From: a bacterium
GTDB taxonomy: Bacteria; Planctomycetota; Planctomycetia; Pirellulales; Pirellulaceae
Assembly: GCA_030430075.1 (NCBI GenBank)
Contig: JAUIGN010000006.1
Coordinates: 186,001 to 250,000, forward strand
DNA length: 64,000 nucleotides
Reading direction: 5' to 3'
The stretch's first letter is position 1; every line of letters begins with the position of its first letter. Below, piece by piece: positions 25,791 through 34,900 of the stretch. Under the pieces are notes generated by a model, which made no database searches, had not been told where the DNA came from, and saw only the letters and a program-made list of their open reading frames with translations. The position numbers were made by a program, and so were the translations under genes.

Positions 25791-26945
25791 TTACTCGTCC
25801 ATGACGCGAAACGCTTCCAGCACTTTCGACTTGTAGCGGCTGCCGAACACCAGGATCAGAAGTTGCGTCATGATTTGCCGTTCATCCGACGTGAGAAACG
25901 CTTCGCCGCCACCCATCTGCGCGATTTCCTCGAACTCTGGTAACTTCACAGGCCGGCGGCAGGTGACCGTGCTGACGATTCCCTTGTCCTGGCGGTGGAA
26001 GTCCGAGGCGATCCGCAAGCATTCATCGTGATCCTCGCGGTGCGGCGGCGCATCGCCGAAGATCAGGATGACTTTCCGCGCATTGGGGCGAAACTTGTTC
26101 TCTTCGACCGCCCATTTTAGACCGGCGTGAACGGCTTCCGGCCGGTCACCACCGCCGTTGGCGTCGACGTCCAGCAGGTAGTTCTGAATCGCTTGCGTGT
26201 CATTGCTCAGCGGCAAGCCGCGAACGACATATTCTTCACCCCGATCACGATAGGTGCATAGTCCGATGCGGGCTTTCGGCACCATCTTGACGATCGTATC
26301 TCCGATGCGCTTGATCTGTTCCTTGACTTCACGAATTTCGCCTCCCATGCTGCCCGTGCTATCGAAGGTGATCACGATATCCAGCCCGTGGCGGCGGAGA
26401 TTTTGCAGCAGGCCGTCCCAACTGCCGCCCGCCATGGAACCGCCGCCGGCAGAGACGCTGCCGAAATTGAACGCGCCGCTCTCCCCGCCGCTGCTTGACG
26501 GCGAGGGGACCGATAGATCTGCCAGGTCCGAGTCCGCCGACGTCTCGATCGTCGGCTCGACGTCCAACACTTCCTCGGTCTCGGCCTCAGCCGCTTCCTC
26601 GGCGGTCTCCTCCGCATTGAGCTCGTCGTCCTGAGCGTCGCTGAGAATCTCCGACGGCAGGTCGCCGATCAGTACGTCCTCGCCCAGGCCTTCGCCGCTG
26701 TACGAGCTATAGCCGATCAAGGCCAGGATGAGCAAAAGAAACATGTGGACGACGACTGAGACGAGCCCGGAGATCGAGTTCTCCCACCAGTGACTGGGCG
26801 GTGCCGCGACCGGTTCTTCTTCGGGCTCTTCCGCAGCACGAGGCAGTCGAATCGCGCCGCCACAGTGCGGGCACTGCCCGCGCCCTCCCAGTTGATCCTG
26901 CGAGATCGTGAACGGCTTGCCGCAGTGAATACAGGAGAGTTGCAT
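25791..26945 (-). CDS. zinc-ribbon/transmembrane/von Willebrand A protein
   Basis: 384 residues in three parts. Residues 1-35 are a zinc ribbon (Cys5, Cys8, Cys25, Cys28: SCIHCGKPF...QCPHCGG). Residues ~58-80 are one membrane helix (LVSVVVHMFLLLILALIGY), followed by a long Glu/Ala/Ser linker. From ~187 comes a von Willebrand A domain with the metal site DSTGSM (195-200, a D-x-T-x-S variant of D-x-S-x-S), then RIGLCTYRDRG and ILIFGDAPPH. The head is cytoplasmic if the helix is type II, placing the A domain outside. Such proteins bind ligands through a metal ion; the ligand is unknown. The zinc-ribbon head is also found in the protein at 41195-43045. Confidence 0.85.
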   Translation of the reverse strand: MQLSCIHCGKPFTISQDQLGGRGQCPHCGGAIRLPRAAEEPEEEPVAAPPSHWWENSISGLVSVVVHMFLLLILALIGYSSYSGEGLGEDVLIGDLPSEILSDAQDDELNAEETAEEAAEAETEEVLDVEPTIETSADSDLADLSVPSPSSSGGESGAFNFGSVSAGGGSMAGGSWDGLLQNLRRHGLDIVITFDSTGSMGGEIREVKEQIKRIGDTIVKMVPKARIGLCTYRDRGEEYVVRGLPLSNDTQAIQNYLLDVDANGGGDRPEAVHAGLKWAVEENKFRPNARKVILIFGDAPPHREDHDECLRIASDFHRQDKGIVSTVTCRRPVKLPEFEEIAQMGGGEAFLTSDERQIMTQLLILVFGSRYKSKVLEAFRVMDE

Positions 26946-26983
26946 CGATTGGTACCTTGATACGCGGTTGTCTCGTTCATTGC

Positions 26984-27013
26984 ATTCTGAGATTGCAACC
27001 GGTCAAGTGTCAA
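26984..27013 (-). promoter_or_regulatory. promoter of the von Willebrand A gene
   Basis: TTGACA (27013-27008), 18 bases, CAGAAT (26989-26984) on the minus strand, about 40 bases before the ATG at 26945. Confidence 0.5.
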
Positions 27014-27141
27014 TCATCGCTAAGGAGGCGGCGAGGATTCTCGCGGCATCCTGGCGCCCCGCAATGGACACCTGGTGTCGTCAGCGCCCGGTGGCGGCCT
27101 GGCAGGGCACTCGGCAAGCGAGCGCGGCGGCAGCAAAGAAA

Positions 27142-27177
27142 CAGCCCACCACGTTCGTTGAAAAACGTGGTGGGCTG
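27142..27177 (-). terminator. intrinsic terminator after the 34-codon ORF
   Basis: CAGCCCACCACGTT (27142-27155) and AACGTGGTGGGCTG (27164-27177) pair over 14 perfect bases around an 8-base loop. On the minus strand the stem is followed by TTTCTTTG, the T-tract that marks the direction of termination. Confidence 0.75.
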
Positions 27178-27180
27178 ACG

Positions 27181-27285
27181 TCACGACAAGTGAGTTTGAG
27201 TTGCGTACGATTGCTGCAATTCGCAGCCGAGGCGGGCGTCCACACGCGCCTCGCCCCGTGGCATCCAGTCCGGTGGATCTTGCAT
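27181..27285 (-). CDS. 34-codon small ORF with its own promoter and terminator
   Basis: ATG at 27285, TGA at 27183-27181, product beginning MQDPPDWMPRGE. GAGAGGGGGG lies five bases before the start, a strong ribosome binding site. A promoter (27345-27373) sits ~60 bases upstream and the terminator stem begins three bases after the stop. The unit is therefore complete and compact, which chance alone rarely gives. The peptide has no membrane helix or signal, one Cys and mixed charge; I know of no family for it. The transcript (~200 bases) could instead act as a small RNA. Confidence 0.5.
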   Translation of the reverse strand: MQDPPDWMPRGEARVDARLGCELQQSYATQTHLS

Positions 27286-27344
27286 CACTGCCCCCCTCTC
27301 TTGCTACCGGTTTGAGGTGACTGGGATGGGTTCCGATTACCGCT

Positions 27345-27373
27345 GTGTAGCAGATTCGTGGTCATCTTGACAA
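27345..27373 (-). promoter_or_regulatory. promoter of the 34-codon small ORF
   Basis: TTGTCA (27373-27368), exactly 17 bases, CTACAC (27350-27345) on the minus strand. The -35 box is good and the -10 box fair. Confidence 0.45.
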
Positions 27374-27484
27374 CGTTTTTTTAAGAATTTTCCTCGCTGC
27401 CCCAGGAAGTCAGCGAGGTCGGGTACGGCCTGGACCGGCTGTGCCGGAAAATCGCGGGGATCGTGCGGATTGGTGGTCGCGCCA

Positions 27485-27513
27485 TTGGTCCGCGCCGGCT
27501 GCCGGCCTATAAT
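27485..27513 (+). promoter_or_regulatory. promoter of the FKBP gene
   Basis: TTGGTC (27485-27490), 17 bases, a consensus TATAAT (27508-27513) followed by CGA. Predicted leader of ~73 bases to the ATG at 27593. Confidence 0.65.
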
Positions 27514-27592
27514 CGAAGCGTTGAAAACTGCACTTCCGCTCGCGCCGTCTTGCGCCGGCGAATTCGCCCCCCAAGCTGTTTGAAAGGTCCCC

Positions 27593-28315
27593 ATGATCCG
27601 TCTGTCCATTCTTGCACTGTTGCTTGCCACGACCACCATCGCTTGGGCCGACGACGCGGCACCACCCGCAGCGTCCAAGGAATCCTTAGCACTCGACCTG
27701 AGCACGACGCGACTCAAAGCCAGCTACGCGATCGGCGTTCGCATTGGCAAGAGCATCAAGGAGGACGGGTTGGATATTGATGTTGCCAGTTTGGCGGCCG
27801 GCATGCGGGCCAGCATGGCAGGTTCGAAGATGCAACTGACAGACGCAGAGATGGGCATGGCGATCCAGGCCTTTCACCAGGAGGCGCAGGCCAGGCTTGC
27901 CGAGCGTCGGAGGATTGAAGGCGAGCAGAACAAGAAGCAGGGCGAGGCTTTTCTGAAGAAGAACGGTCAGAAAGAAGGGGTGGTGACACTCAAAAGCGGG
28001 CTGCAGTACGAGGTGATCAAGAAGGGTGGGGGCGACCGGCGACCCGCGAAGACCGATCGAGTGACAACCCACTATCACGGCACGCTCATCGACGGCACCG
28101 TGTTTGACAGTTCGGTAGAACGCGAAGCGCCGGCGACCTTTCCGGTTGGTGGCGTGATCGCCGGTTGGACCGAAGCCCTGCAACTGATGAATGTGGGGGA
28201 CAAGTGGCGACTCTTTGTGCCGGCGGAACTGGCCTATGGGGCGCGAGGTGCCGGGGCCGACATCGGTCCGCACGCAACCTTGATCTTCGAAGTCGAATTG
28301 CTGGGGATTGAGTAG
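27593..28315 (+). CDS. exported FKBP-type peptidyl-prolyl cis-trans isomerase (Mip/FkpA-like)
   Basis: 240 residues. A signal peptide (ILALLLATTTIAWADD) directs export. The N-terminal half is helical (SYAIGVRIGKSIKEDGLDID, QEAQARLAERRRIEG), the dimerisation/chaperone arm of Mip-like proteins. The C-terminal half is the isomerase domain, with GLQYEVIKKGGG, VTTHYHGTLIDGTVFDSS, FPVGGVIAGWTEAL, WRLFVPAELAYG and LIFEVELLGIE. It assists folding of periplasmic proteins. Promoter at 27485-27513; DUF423 gene 74 bases downstream on the same strand. Confidence 0.94.
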   Translation: MIRLSILALLLATTTIAWADDAAPPAASKESLALDLSTTRLKASYAIGVRIGKSIKEDGLDIDVASLAAGMRASMAGSKMQLTDAEMGMAIQAFHQEAQARLAERRRIEGEQNKKQGEAFLKKNGQKEGVVTLKSGLQYEVIKKGGGDRRPAKTDRVTTHYHGTLIDGTVFDSSVEREAPATFPVGGVIAGWTEALQLMNVGDKWRLFVPAELAYGARGAGADIGPHATLIFEVELLGIE

Positions 28316-28389
28316 TCGGGTGATCGACTGCTGAGATTTCCACTTTCCGTCTTACTGCAAGTCCAATGCAACCAAGGTGAGTCGTCTCC

Positions 28390-28797
28390 GTGGCCAGGCG
28401 AATTTTGATCGTAGCGGCATCCTTGGGGGCGCTCGGTGTAATCCTGGGGGCGTTCGGTGCACACGGCTTGCAGACGGCTGTCAAGGAATGGGGATTGGAT
28501 CCGGCCGAGCAAACCAAGCGGCTCGAGACCTGGGACGTGGCGGTTCGCTACCAGATGTACCACGCCCTGGCGATGCTCGCCGTGGGGCTGCTCGCCGTGC
28601 GGAAGCCGGCCCCCGGGCTGGCAGTCGCCGCGATCAGCTTCACCGCCGGCGTCTTTGTTTTCAGTGGTTGCCTCTACGCCTTGGTCCTCTCCGGGATCAA
28701 GATCCTGGGTGCCATTGTTCCGCTGGGGGGCGTGGCCATGATCGTTGGGTGGGTCGCTTTGGCGATCGCCGCCTGGCGATCATTCGAATCGACCTGA
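28390..28797 (+). CDS. DUF423 (YgdD-like) small membrane protein
   Basis: 135 residues, GTG start. Four hydrophobic helices and the family pattern: LGALGVILGAFGAHGL at the N-terminus, TWDVAVRYQMYHALAMLAVG, then FSGCLYALVLSG and LGAIVPLGGVAMIVGW. The family is widespread, sits in the inner membrane and has no proven activity. Lies behind the FKBP gene; cotranscription is possible. Confidence 0.9.
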   Translation: MARRILIVAASLGALGVILGAFGAHGLQTAVKEWGLDPAEQTKRLETWDVAVRYQMYHALAMLAVGLLAVRKPAPGLAVAAISFTAGVFVFSGCLYALVLSGIKILGAIVPLGGVAMIVGWVALAIAAWRSFEST

Positions 28798-28923
28798 AGG
28801 TCAGTGCGGGATAGTCCGCGCGAACCGATGGCATCCTGCCTGTCGTCTTGCTTTCCAGACGGTGGTGGCTGGGGGCCGTGTGTGTTGGCCGGGGACTGCG
28901 TTGACTGGTGCCCAAGAAAAAAG

Positions 28924-28954
28924 ACTCCCCCCGCCGCAGGACGGCGAGGGGAGT
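28924..28954 (-). terminator. intrinsic terminator of the ECF sigma transcription unit
   Basis: ACTCCCCCCGCCG (28924-28936) and CGGCGAGGGGAGT (28942-28954) pair with one mismatch around CAGGA. On the minus strand the stem is followed by CTTTTTTCTT. A canonical terminator, ~60 bases after the sigma stop codon. Confidence 0.88.
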
Positions 28955-29015
28955 GTGGGTTACTCGGTTGATCACCTGATCGCGCGAACCGAGGTCTCAG
29001 GCGCCGTTGGCCGCA

Positions 29016-29588
29016 TCACACGGCCATCGGCTCGACTTCCTTGGCCAGTCGGCGCCGGGCAACGTGCAGACGTCGCTTGATCGTACCCAAAGGTGCGTCA
29101 AACTCGTCGGTCATTTGCAGCAACGACTGGCCGCGAACGTAAAACGCCTCCAAGGTTTCCCGGTCCAGCGGGCGGAGCCGTCCCAGGCCCTCGCGGACCT
29201 CGGACTTCCGCTCGCTTTGCAGGACGACCGTCAGGGGCGTCACGGATTCAACGCAGGCTGCTTCGAGCGACTCCGGCTCGGTAGGGCGATCGGGTCGACG
29301 CCGCACCATCCGGTTGATTGCCATCCGATTTGTGATCGAACGCAACCAGCCGCCGAAACAAGCAGGTTCACGCAGTTGGCCCAGCTTCTGCATCACTTGG
29401 ATGAAGACGTCCTGGGTCAGTTCCTGCGCTTCGTTGAAGTCACCCAGCCGACGCATCGCGATGGCAAAGACCGTTCGCTCGAACCGCTCGAAGAGCTGAC
29501 CGAAGGCCTCCTTGTCACCTCCCTGCGCCGCCACGACCAGAGCGACAATCTGGTTCTGATCGAATTCGTTGGTAGAAGTAGCCATCAT
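29016..29588 (-). CDS. ECF-type RNA polymerase sigma factor
   Basis: 190 residues. Region 2 is visible as FERFERTVFAIAMRRLGDFNEAQELTQDVF-type sequence (split here: AQELTQDVFIQVMQKLGQLR and WLRSITNRMAINRMVRR). Region 4 comes after a short linker: LRPLDRETLEAFYVRGQSLL, PLGTIKRRLHVARRRLAKE. Regions 1 and 3 are missing, as in extracytoplasmic-function sigmas. No anti-sigma gene lies downstream. A small 88-codon gene lies 164 bases upstream on the same strand and may share its promoter (30105-30133). The start is one of two tandem ATGs. Region 4 binds the -35 of unknown target genes. Confidence 0.92.
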   Translation of the reverse strand: MMATSTNEFDQNQIVALVVAAQGGDKEAFGQLFERFERTVFAIAMRRLGDFNEAQELTQDVFIQVMQKLGQLREPACFGGWLRSITNRMAINRMVRRRPDRPTEPESLEAACVESVTPLTVVLQSERKSEVREGLGRLRPLDRETLEAFYVRGQSLLQMTDEFDAPLGTIKRRLHVARRRLAKEVEPMAV

Positions 29589-29752
29589 TCACAATCTCTC
29601 TGGAAATTGGTTTAAACACAGGGTAAACCTGCGTGGAAACCGGGCGGTCCAAGACCGATGGCAGATTGCGCAAAGCACGTAGCCATCGGCAGGCAGGCCG
29701 AGGCGTCCGACGCGCTTTCACATGGAAAACTGATTACCCGTCAGGATTCAGT

Positions 29753-30019
29753 TCACGTTGTGCATGCGAAAGCCAGCAACCTGGGTTGCCAGGGACACCC
29801 GAGCGCGCTGCCCGCGGCGGCAATCATGGCTGCCGCCGGGTGATGAATGCCGTGTTTCACTCGGAGGCAATGTTCTTGCCGCGACGAGGAAGACAACGCG
29901 CGCAAATAGAGGCGCAAACGACCTAGGAGGACACTCCGCAGCCGCATACCCGTGACGTTGACTCGACCCATGCTGTTGCAGGTGACGACATCGACGCTGG
30001 TATTGATAAAGCTACGCAT
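29753..30019 (-). CDS. 88-codon small protein upstream of the ECF sigma factor
   Basis: ATG at 30019 with an ideal AGGAGG six bases before it, and a good promoter ~85 bases upstream (30105-30133). The product begins MRSFINTSVDVVTC, is basic in the middle (MRLRSVLLGRLRLYLRA) and has an Ala-rich hydrophobic patch near the end with several Cys. No known domain. Codon use is less GC-rich at third positions than in neighbouring genes, so it could be a leader ORF rather than a stable protein. Position suggests a role in expression or control of the sigma factor that follows (inference). Confidence 0.5.
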   Translation of the reverse strand: MRSFINTSVDVVTCNSMGRVNVTGMRLRSVLLGRLRLYLRALSSSSRQEHCLRVKHGIHHPAAAMIAAAGSALGCPWQPRLLAFACTT

Positions 30020-30104
30020 CGTAATCCTCCTGTGCGTGCGTTCACGCAGACAGAGAGAGTGACATGGAAGTCGTGTGCAGAGACATTCTCTGACGCTTGC
30101 ATCG

Positions 30105-30133
30105 ACTATAGTGGAGACGCCCGACAGCCGCAA
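30105..30133 (-). promoter_or_regulatory. promoter of the small-protein/ECF sigma unit
   Basis: TTGCGG (30133-30128), exactly 17 bases, TATAGT (30110-30105) on the minus strand. Transcription from ~30098 would cover the 88-codon gene and the sigma gene down to the terminator at 28924. Confidence 0.6.
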
Positions 30134-30303
30134 TATTTGCGCTCATCAAAACGAACCCCGCATCGACCCACCAGATTTCACCCCCGCGGGCCGTCGATGG
30201 TGTATTGGACGAGTTATCGTCGCGAAGGTTCGCGGTTTTCAAAAAATAAGGCAATTTTTCTGCGGTGATCGCTCACCGCGCAGGCAACCAGGCGCAATCA
30301 GGC

Positions 30304-31632
30304 CTACAGCGAAAACTCGTCAAACTCTTCCACGGCGAGCTCGTCGCCGTCGGCGAAGAATATCGTATCTACATTGCCCCGAAGGACTTGCTGTCCGAGA
30401 TCAATCGCCTGCTGCTCGCTCCAGCCGCGATCGACCACGAATCGTTCGGCCAGAATCTTGGCCAGGATCCGCTTGTACATCGCGAACTTGGGAAGGGCGA
30501 ATTCCAGTTTGTACATGTCGCTGTAGTAGCCGATCTGTTTCGTGCGGGGCACCGCTTCCAGGCGGGCGGCCGCATCATGTTCGATGAACGTCGGCGTATT
30601 CGAGTACCACCAATGCCCGTTGGTGACCACATTCGGAAAAATCCAGGCGTAACTGGTCAGTTCCTGGTTCGTGACGCTGGCCAGCACCGAGACTGGGAAG
30701 GTGACTTGGGGGAAGGCGTTAAACAGCCGCTGGTACTGGATCAGGGAAAGTCGGCTGTCGTAAAGGTCCTGACCCTGGAAGACGCCCTCTGGATAGACGC
30801 CCCGATTGACCCCGATCATCAAGTCGAACGGCAAATGGTACTCGGCACAGAACTCGGCCAGCGTCCAGAAAATGAAGTTGGACGCGGCCCGCTGGTCCGC
30901 CTGGGAGGCATCGCCCCCCTTGGTCAGGATCGCCTCGACCGCGGTCGAGGCACGCCCCGGAGAGACCTTGGCCGGGGCGAAGTCTGGCGGCAGCGAAATC
31001 GCACAGGCACGCGCTCCCTTGCCGGCAAAGTGCTGGAACAGGTTGCCAATCGCCGATTTCAGGGACGCCACGTCCCCCAGGGAGACGCCGCTGGCATCCT
31101 CCAAACGCTGCCGAACGGCGGCGTTCCCGAGGTGAAACACCAGATCGTCGGTGCGCAGGCAGGGGACGTAGACCGCCGTGTCGAATCCTTCCAGCGGATC
31201 GTCGAAGTTGTTGGTCAGGAAGACCGCCTCCAGCTTGCTCTGCTGCAACACATTGGACGCCCAATCGTCGGCTGACATCTTTTCGACCGCCGTATCGTAG
31301 ATCGGTTCCCAGTTGTCGGCCGTGATCCGGTCTCCTTCGAAGCCGAAAAACGCTTGCGCCATTTCGACGAACCAACTGTACTGAATGGTATTGTCGATCG
31401 GACCCAGGTTGGTGATGAGGCGACGGCATTTCTCGCGGGCGTCGATCTCCGGATCCTCAATCTCCGCTTTGGGTAGTCCGGCCGAGTGGGCCAGCTCGGT
31501 GTAGTAGTGGTAGCCCAGAATGTCGGCCAGCGTGGTGGAAGCCGGATTCAGGGCGTCAATGTGTGTGTGCGGATCGATCAGGATCAGCGCGTCAAGTTCG
31601 GCAAAGATTCGGTTTCGCAGGTCAGTCGACAT
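30304..31632 (-). CDS. uronate-isomerase-like amidohydrolase-superfamily enzyme
   Basis: 442 residues from ATG 31632, chosen for GAGGTG seven bases upstream. Amidohydrolase landmarks: LIDPHTHIDALNP (His-x-His metal ligands), then FDLMIGVNRGVYPEG, and GHWWYSNTPTFIEHD near the C-terminus. The sequence order is close to uronate isomerase (UxaC/glucuronate isomerase), which interconverts glucuronate or galacturonate with keto forms. Several UxaC hallmarks are altered, so a different sugar acid or hydrolytic reaction is possible. Cytoplasmic, no signal. Promoter at 31675-31703; the gene is divergent from the DUF1549 gene. Fold confident, substrate not. Confidence 0.7.
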   Translation of the reverse strand: MSTDLRNRIFAELDALILIDPHTHIDALNPASTTLADILGYHYYTELAHSAGLPKAEIEDPEIDAREKCRRLITNLGPIDNTIQYSWFVEMAQAFFGFEGDRITADNWEPIYDTAVEKMSADDWASNVLQQSKLEAVFLTNNFDDPLEGFDTAVYVPCLRTDDLVFHLGNAAVRQRLEDASGVSLGDVASLKSAIGNLFQHFAGKGARACAISLPPDFAPAKVSPGRASTAVEAILTKGGDASQADQRAASNFIFWTLAEFCAEYHLPFDLMIGVNRGVYPEGVFQGQDLYDSRLSLIQYQRLFNAFPQVTFPVSVLASVTNQELTSYAWIFPNVVTNGHWWYSNTPTFIEHDAAARLEAVPRTKQIGYYSDMYKLEFALPKFAMYKRILAKILAERFVVDRGWSEQQAIDLGQQVLRGNVDTIFFADGDELAVEEFDEFSL

Positions 31633-31973
31633 CGGGGCACCTCGGCGGGACGTGGGCGGCGGAACGAGCCGTCGATTCTGAATGTCCGCCAACCACCCGT
31701 CAAGGTTGGCAACGTTGCGGGCGTTGATTCGTTTGACCCTCGGAAATCGGTCTGCTTAAATACAGGTTCATCCCGTGTGCCCCGCAGCATTGCCGGGACG
31801 CTTCAGCTACGGACCGGCGTTGCGCCCTGCATTCGCCTGCCGGACCACCGCCGGTTGCGGGGACGTAGCACATAACAGTGAAGTTGTTGAGAGCCTGGCT
31901 TTCCCCCCCGCCGCGTGCCCGTGCCGTTTTCGCAAACGGGTCCCCGTCCCCTCCTTCGCCGAGATGACTTGCC
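31633..31973. other. divergent intergenic region
   Basis: 341 bp holding the uxaC-like gene promoter (31675-31703). I see no convincing promoter for the DUF1549 gene and no extra gene. Confidence 0.4.
31675..31703 (-). promoter_or_regulatory. promoter of the uronate-isomerase-like gene
   Basis: TTGACG (31703-31698), 17 bases, CAGAAT (31680-31675) on the minus strand, ~43 bases before the ATG. Confidence 0.45.
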
Positions 31974-34900
31974 ATGCGCCACCTTCCATTCCCCGTTGTC
32001 TGCCTGGGGGAAATGATCCTGCTCGCCTGCGGCCTGAGCGCTGGGGCGGCGGCGGACGAAATCCAATCGATCGACTTTGTCAAGGACGTGCAACCACTGC
32101 TCCGAACCCGCTGTGTCTCCTGCCACGGTCCCGAACTGTCTGAGTCCGGTCTCCGTTTGGATCAGAAGAAGCGGGCCTTCGAGGGGGGTGACAACGGGCG
32201 CATCGTCGTGCCGGGAGAACCTGGCAAGAGCCGTTTGTTGACCATCGTATCCGGTGACGACGACGAGATTGGGTTGATGCCGCCAGATGGTGAAGGCACT
32301 CCGTTGTCTGCCGAAGAGATCGGTCTCTTGCGGACCTGGATCCGTCAGGGCGCGAACTGGCCGGCGGATGCCGAGCCGGCCGCACAGGTTTCTCACTGGG
32401 CATTTCAGCCGGTTCAACGGCCCTCGTTGCCACCGGTTGCCGACCCGGGTTGGATCGAATCGCCGATCGACGCGTTTGTGCTGGCGAAGTTGGAAGACGA
32501 GGGGATCGCTCCCTCGCCGCCGGCCCCCCGCGCCACACTGATCCGGCGGCTCTTCTTCGACCTGCTGGGACTGCCGCCGACGCCCGCGCAAGTCGACACG
32601 TACCTGAACGATCAGCGCCCCGGTGCCTATCGACGGCTCGTCGAACGGGTTTTGGCGTCGCCCCATTACGGCGAACGCTGGGGCCGGCATTGGCTCGACC
32701 TGGCCCGCTATGCCGATAGTGACGGCTACGAGAAAGATCGGCCCCGCCCCCACGCGTGGCGGTATCGCAACTGGGTGATCAACGCCCTCAACGCCGACAT
32801 GCCTTACGACCGTTTCAGTGCATTGCAGTTGGCGGGCGACATGGTGCCCGATGCTTCGATCGAAGACCGGGTCGCCAGCGGATTTCATCGCAATACTCTG
32901 CACAACACCGAAGGGGGCACCGACAAGGAAGAGGACCGCGTCAAGAAGACGGTTGATCGGACCAATACGATGGGCACGATCTGGCTGGGCATGACCGTCG
33001 GCTGCGCGCAGTGCCATAGTCATAAGTACGATCCGCTGACGCAACGCGAGTACTACCAGTTGTACTCGTTCTTTAACAGCATCGACGAAGTCGATATCAG
33101 TGCTCCGCTTCCGCTGGAGCAGGCGCAATATGAAATCGCCAAGGCGGCCTATGACGAAGCGCATCGCCCGCTGACGGAGAAGGTGAACAAGTACGTCCAG
33201 GAACGGTTGCCCCAGGCGCAGGCGGCCTGGGAGGCGAGCTCGCCGCAATCCTCGGTGGTCTGGCGACCGCTCGATCCAAGCAATGCGGTTTCCCGCCACG
33301 GGGCCGAACTGCAGAAACAAGACGACCTGTCATTGCTGGCCAAGGGAACCAACGAAGTGGCCGACGTCTACACGGTCGACCTTTTGGTGGAGTCCTCACA
33401 ACCGCTCACCGGCCTGCGGCTCGAAGTCTTACCCGATGAGAGCCTGCCCAAGAAAGGTCCGGGCCGCGCCGACAACGGGAACTTCGTGCTCACGTCGTTT
33501 CGGCTGCTGGCGGCACCCGCGGCCGCCGCCGACGACCAGTCAAAGCCGGTCGAGATTCCGCTCCAGACCGCGCAGGCGGACTTTGCCCAGAACGACTGGC
33601 CGGTCGCAGCGGCGATCAACGACAACGCGGAGGACGGCTGGGCCGTCAGCCCGCAGATCGGCAAGCGGCATGTCGCCACATTTGAGCTCGTCGAACCCCT
33701 GCCCGCCACGGAGGCGACTCGTCTGACCGTGGTGTTGGATCAGCACTACGCGGGTGGATCGCACAACCTGGGCAGGTTCCGGCTTTCCTACACGACCACG
33801 CCGGGGCCCCATACGCTGGAGGGCTTCCCCAGTCAGATTGCCGATCTGTTGGCCATGGATCTGGCGGAACGCACGCCCGAGCAAGCCAAGCAGGTGACGG
33901 ACTATTTCCGGACGATCGACCCGGAGCTGGCCACGTTGCAGAAGGCGGTTGCGAACCACGCCAGGCAGGCGCCCAAGGCGTCCACGGTCCGGGCACAAGC
34001 GGTCGTACAGACCGCCACGCCGCGCGACACGCGGATTCACATTCGGGGCGATTTCCTCAACAAGGGCGAGCCGGTCGAGACGCGGCCGCCCAGTGTGTTG
34101 CATGAATTGCAGCCGCGGGCCGAGCGAATTGATCGTCTCGACCTCGCCGGTTGGCTGTTCGCCGACGAGAATCCGCTGATGGCTCGCGTCACGGTGAATC
34201 GCATCTGGCAGCGTCTGTTCGGGACCGGGATCGTGGAAACGGTGGACGATTTTGGGACGCAGAGTGACCCGCCGTCGCACCCGCAGTTGTTGGACTGGCT
34301 GGCCGGCGAGTTTCATCGGCAGGGGTTCCACTTGAAGCAGATCCAACGCACGATCGTGCTTTCCAACACCTACCGCCAGTCGTCGGCAACGCGCCCCGAA
34401 CTGGCCGACCGCGACCCGGAAAACCGGCTGTTGGCTCGACAGTCACGGCGGCGGGTCGAAGCGGAGGTGATTCGTGACATGGCGTTGCATGTCAGCGGCC
34501 TGCTGGTCAACACGTTGGGAGGGCCCAGCGTGCGTCCGCCACAGCCCACCGAGTATTCTGGCCTGACCTACGCCAACAGTGCCAAGTGGTCGGTCAGCAA
34601 GGGCGGCGATGCCTACCGCCGCGGTCTCTACACGTTCTTCCAACGCACTTCGCCCTACCCGATGTTGATGACCTTCGACTCGCCTGACTCGACCGCCTGC
34701 TGTGCGGAACGCAGCTTGAGCAACACGCCCCTGCAGGCGCTGACATTGTGGAACGATCCGGTCTTCTTCGAGTGTGCCCAGAGTTTTGGCCGCCGGATCC
34801 TGGTGGAAACGGCCGGCTGCCGGGACGATGACGGGGGACTTCGCGAGCGGGCGCGGCGAGCCGTCAAGCTGAGCCTGGGCCGGGAAGCCAGCGATGGCGA

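Larger units (their letters stand above)
26946..27592. other. regulatory region with three promoters and a small transcription unit
   Basis: 647 bp between the divergent von Willebrand A and FKBP genes. It holds promoters for both, and between them a complete minus-strand unit (promoter 27345-27373, small ORF 27181-27285, terminator 27142-27177). The remainder shows no gene. Confidence 0.6.

Noticed and set aside
30262..30279. Hairpin GCGGTGA/TCACCGC after the uronate-isomerase-like gene
   Set aside because: The side that would need T residues is A-rich in the gene's direction, so it is not a canonical terminator.
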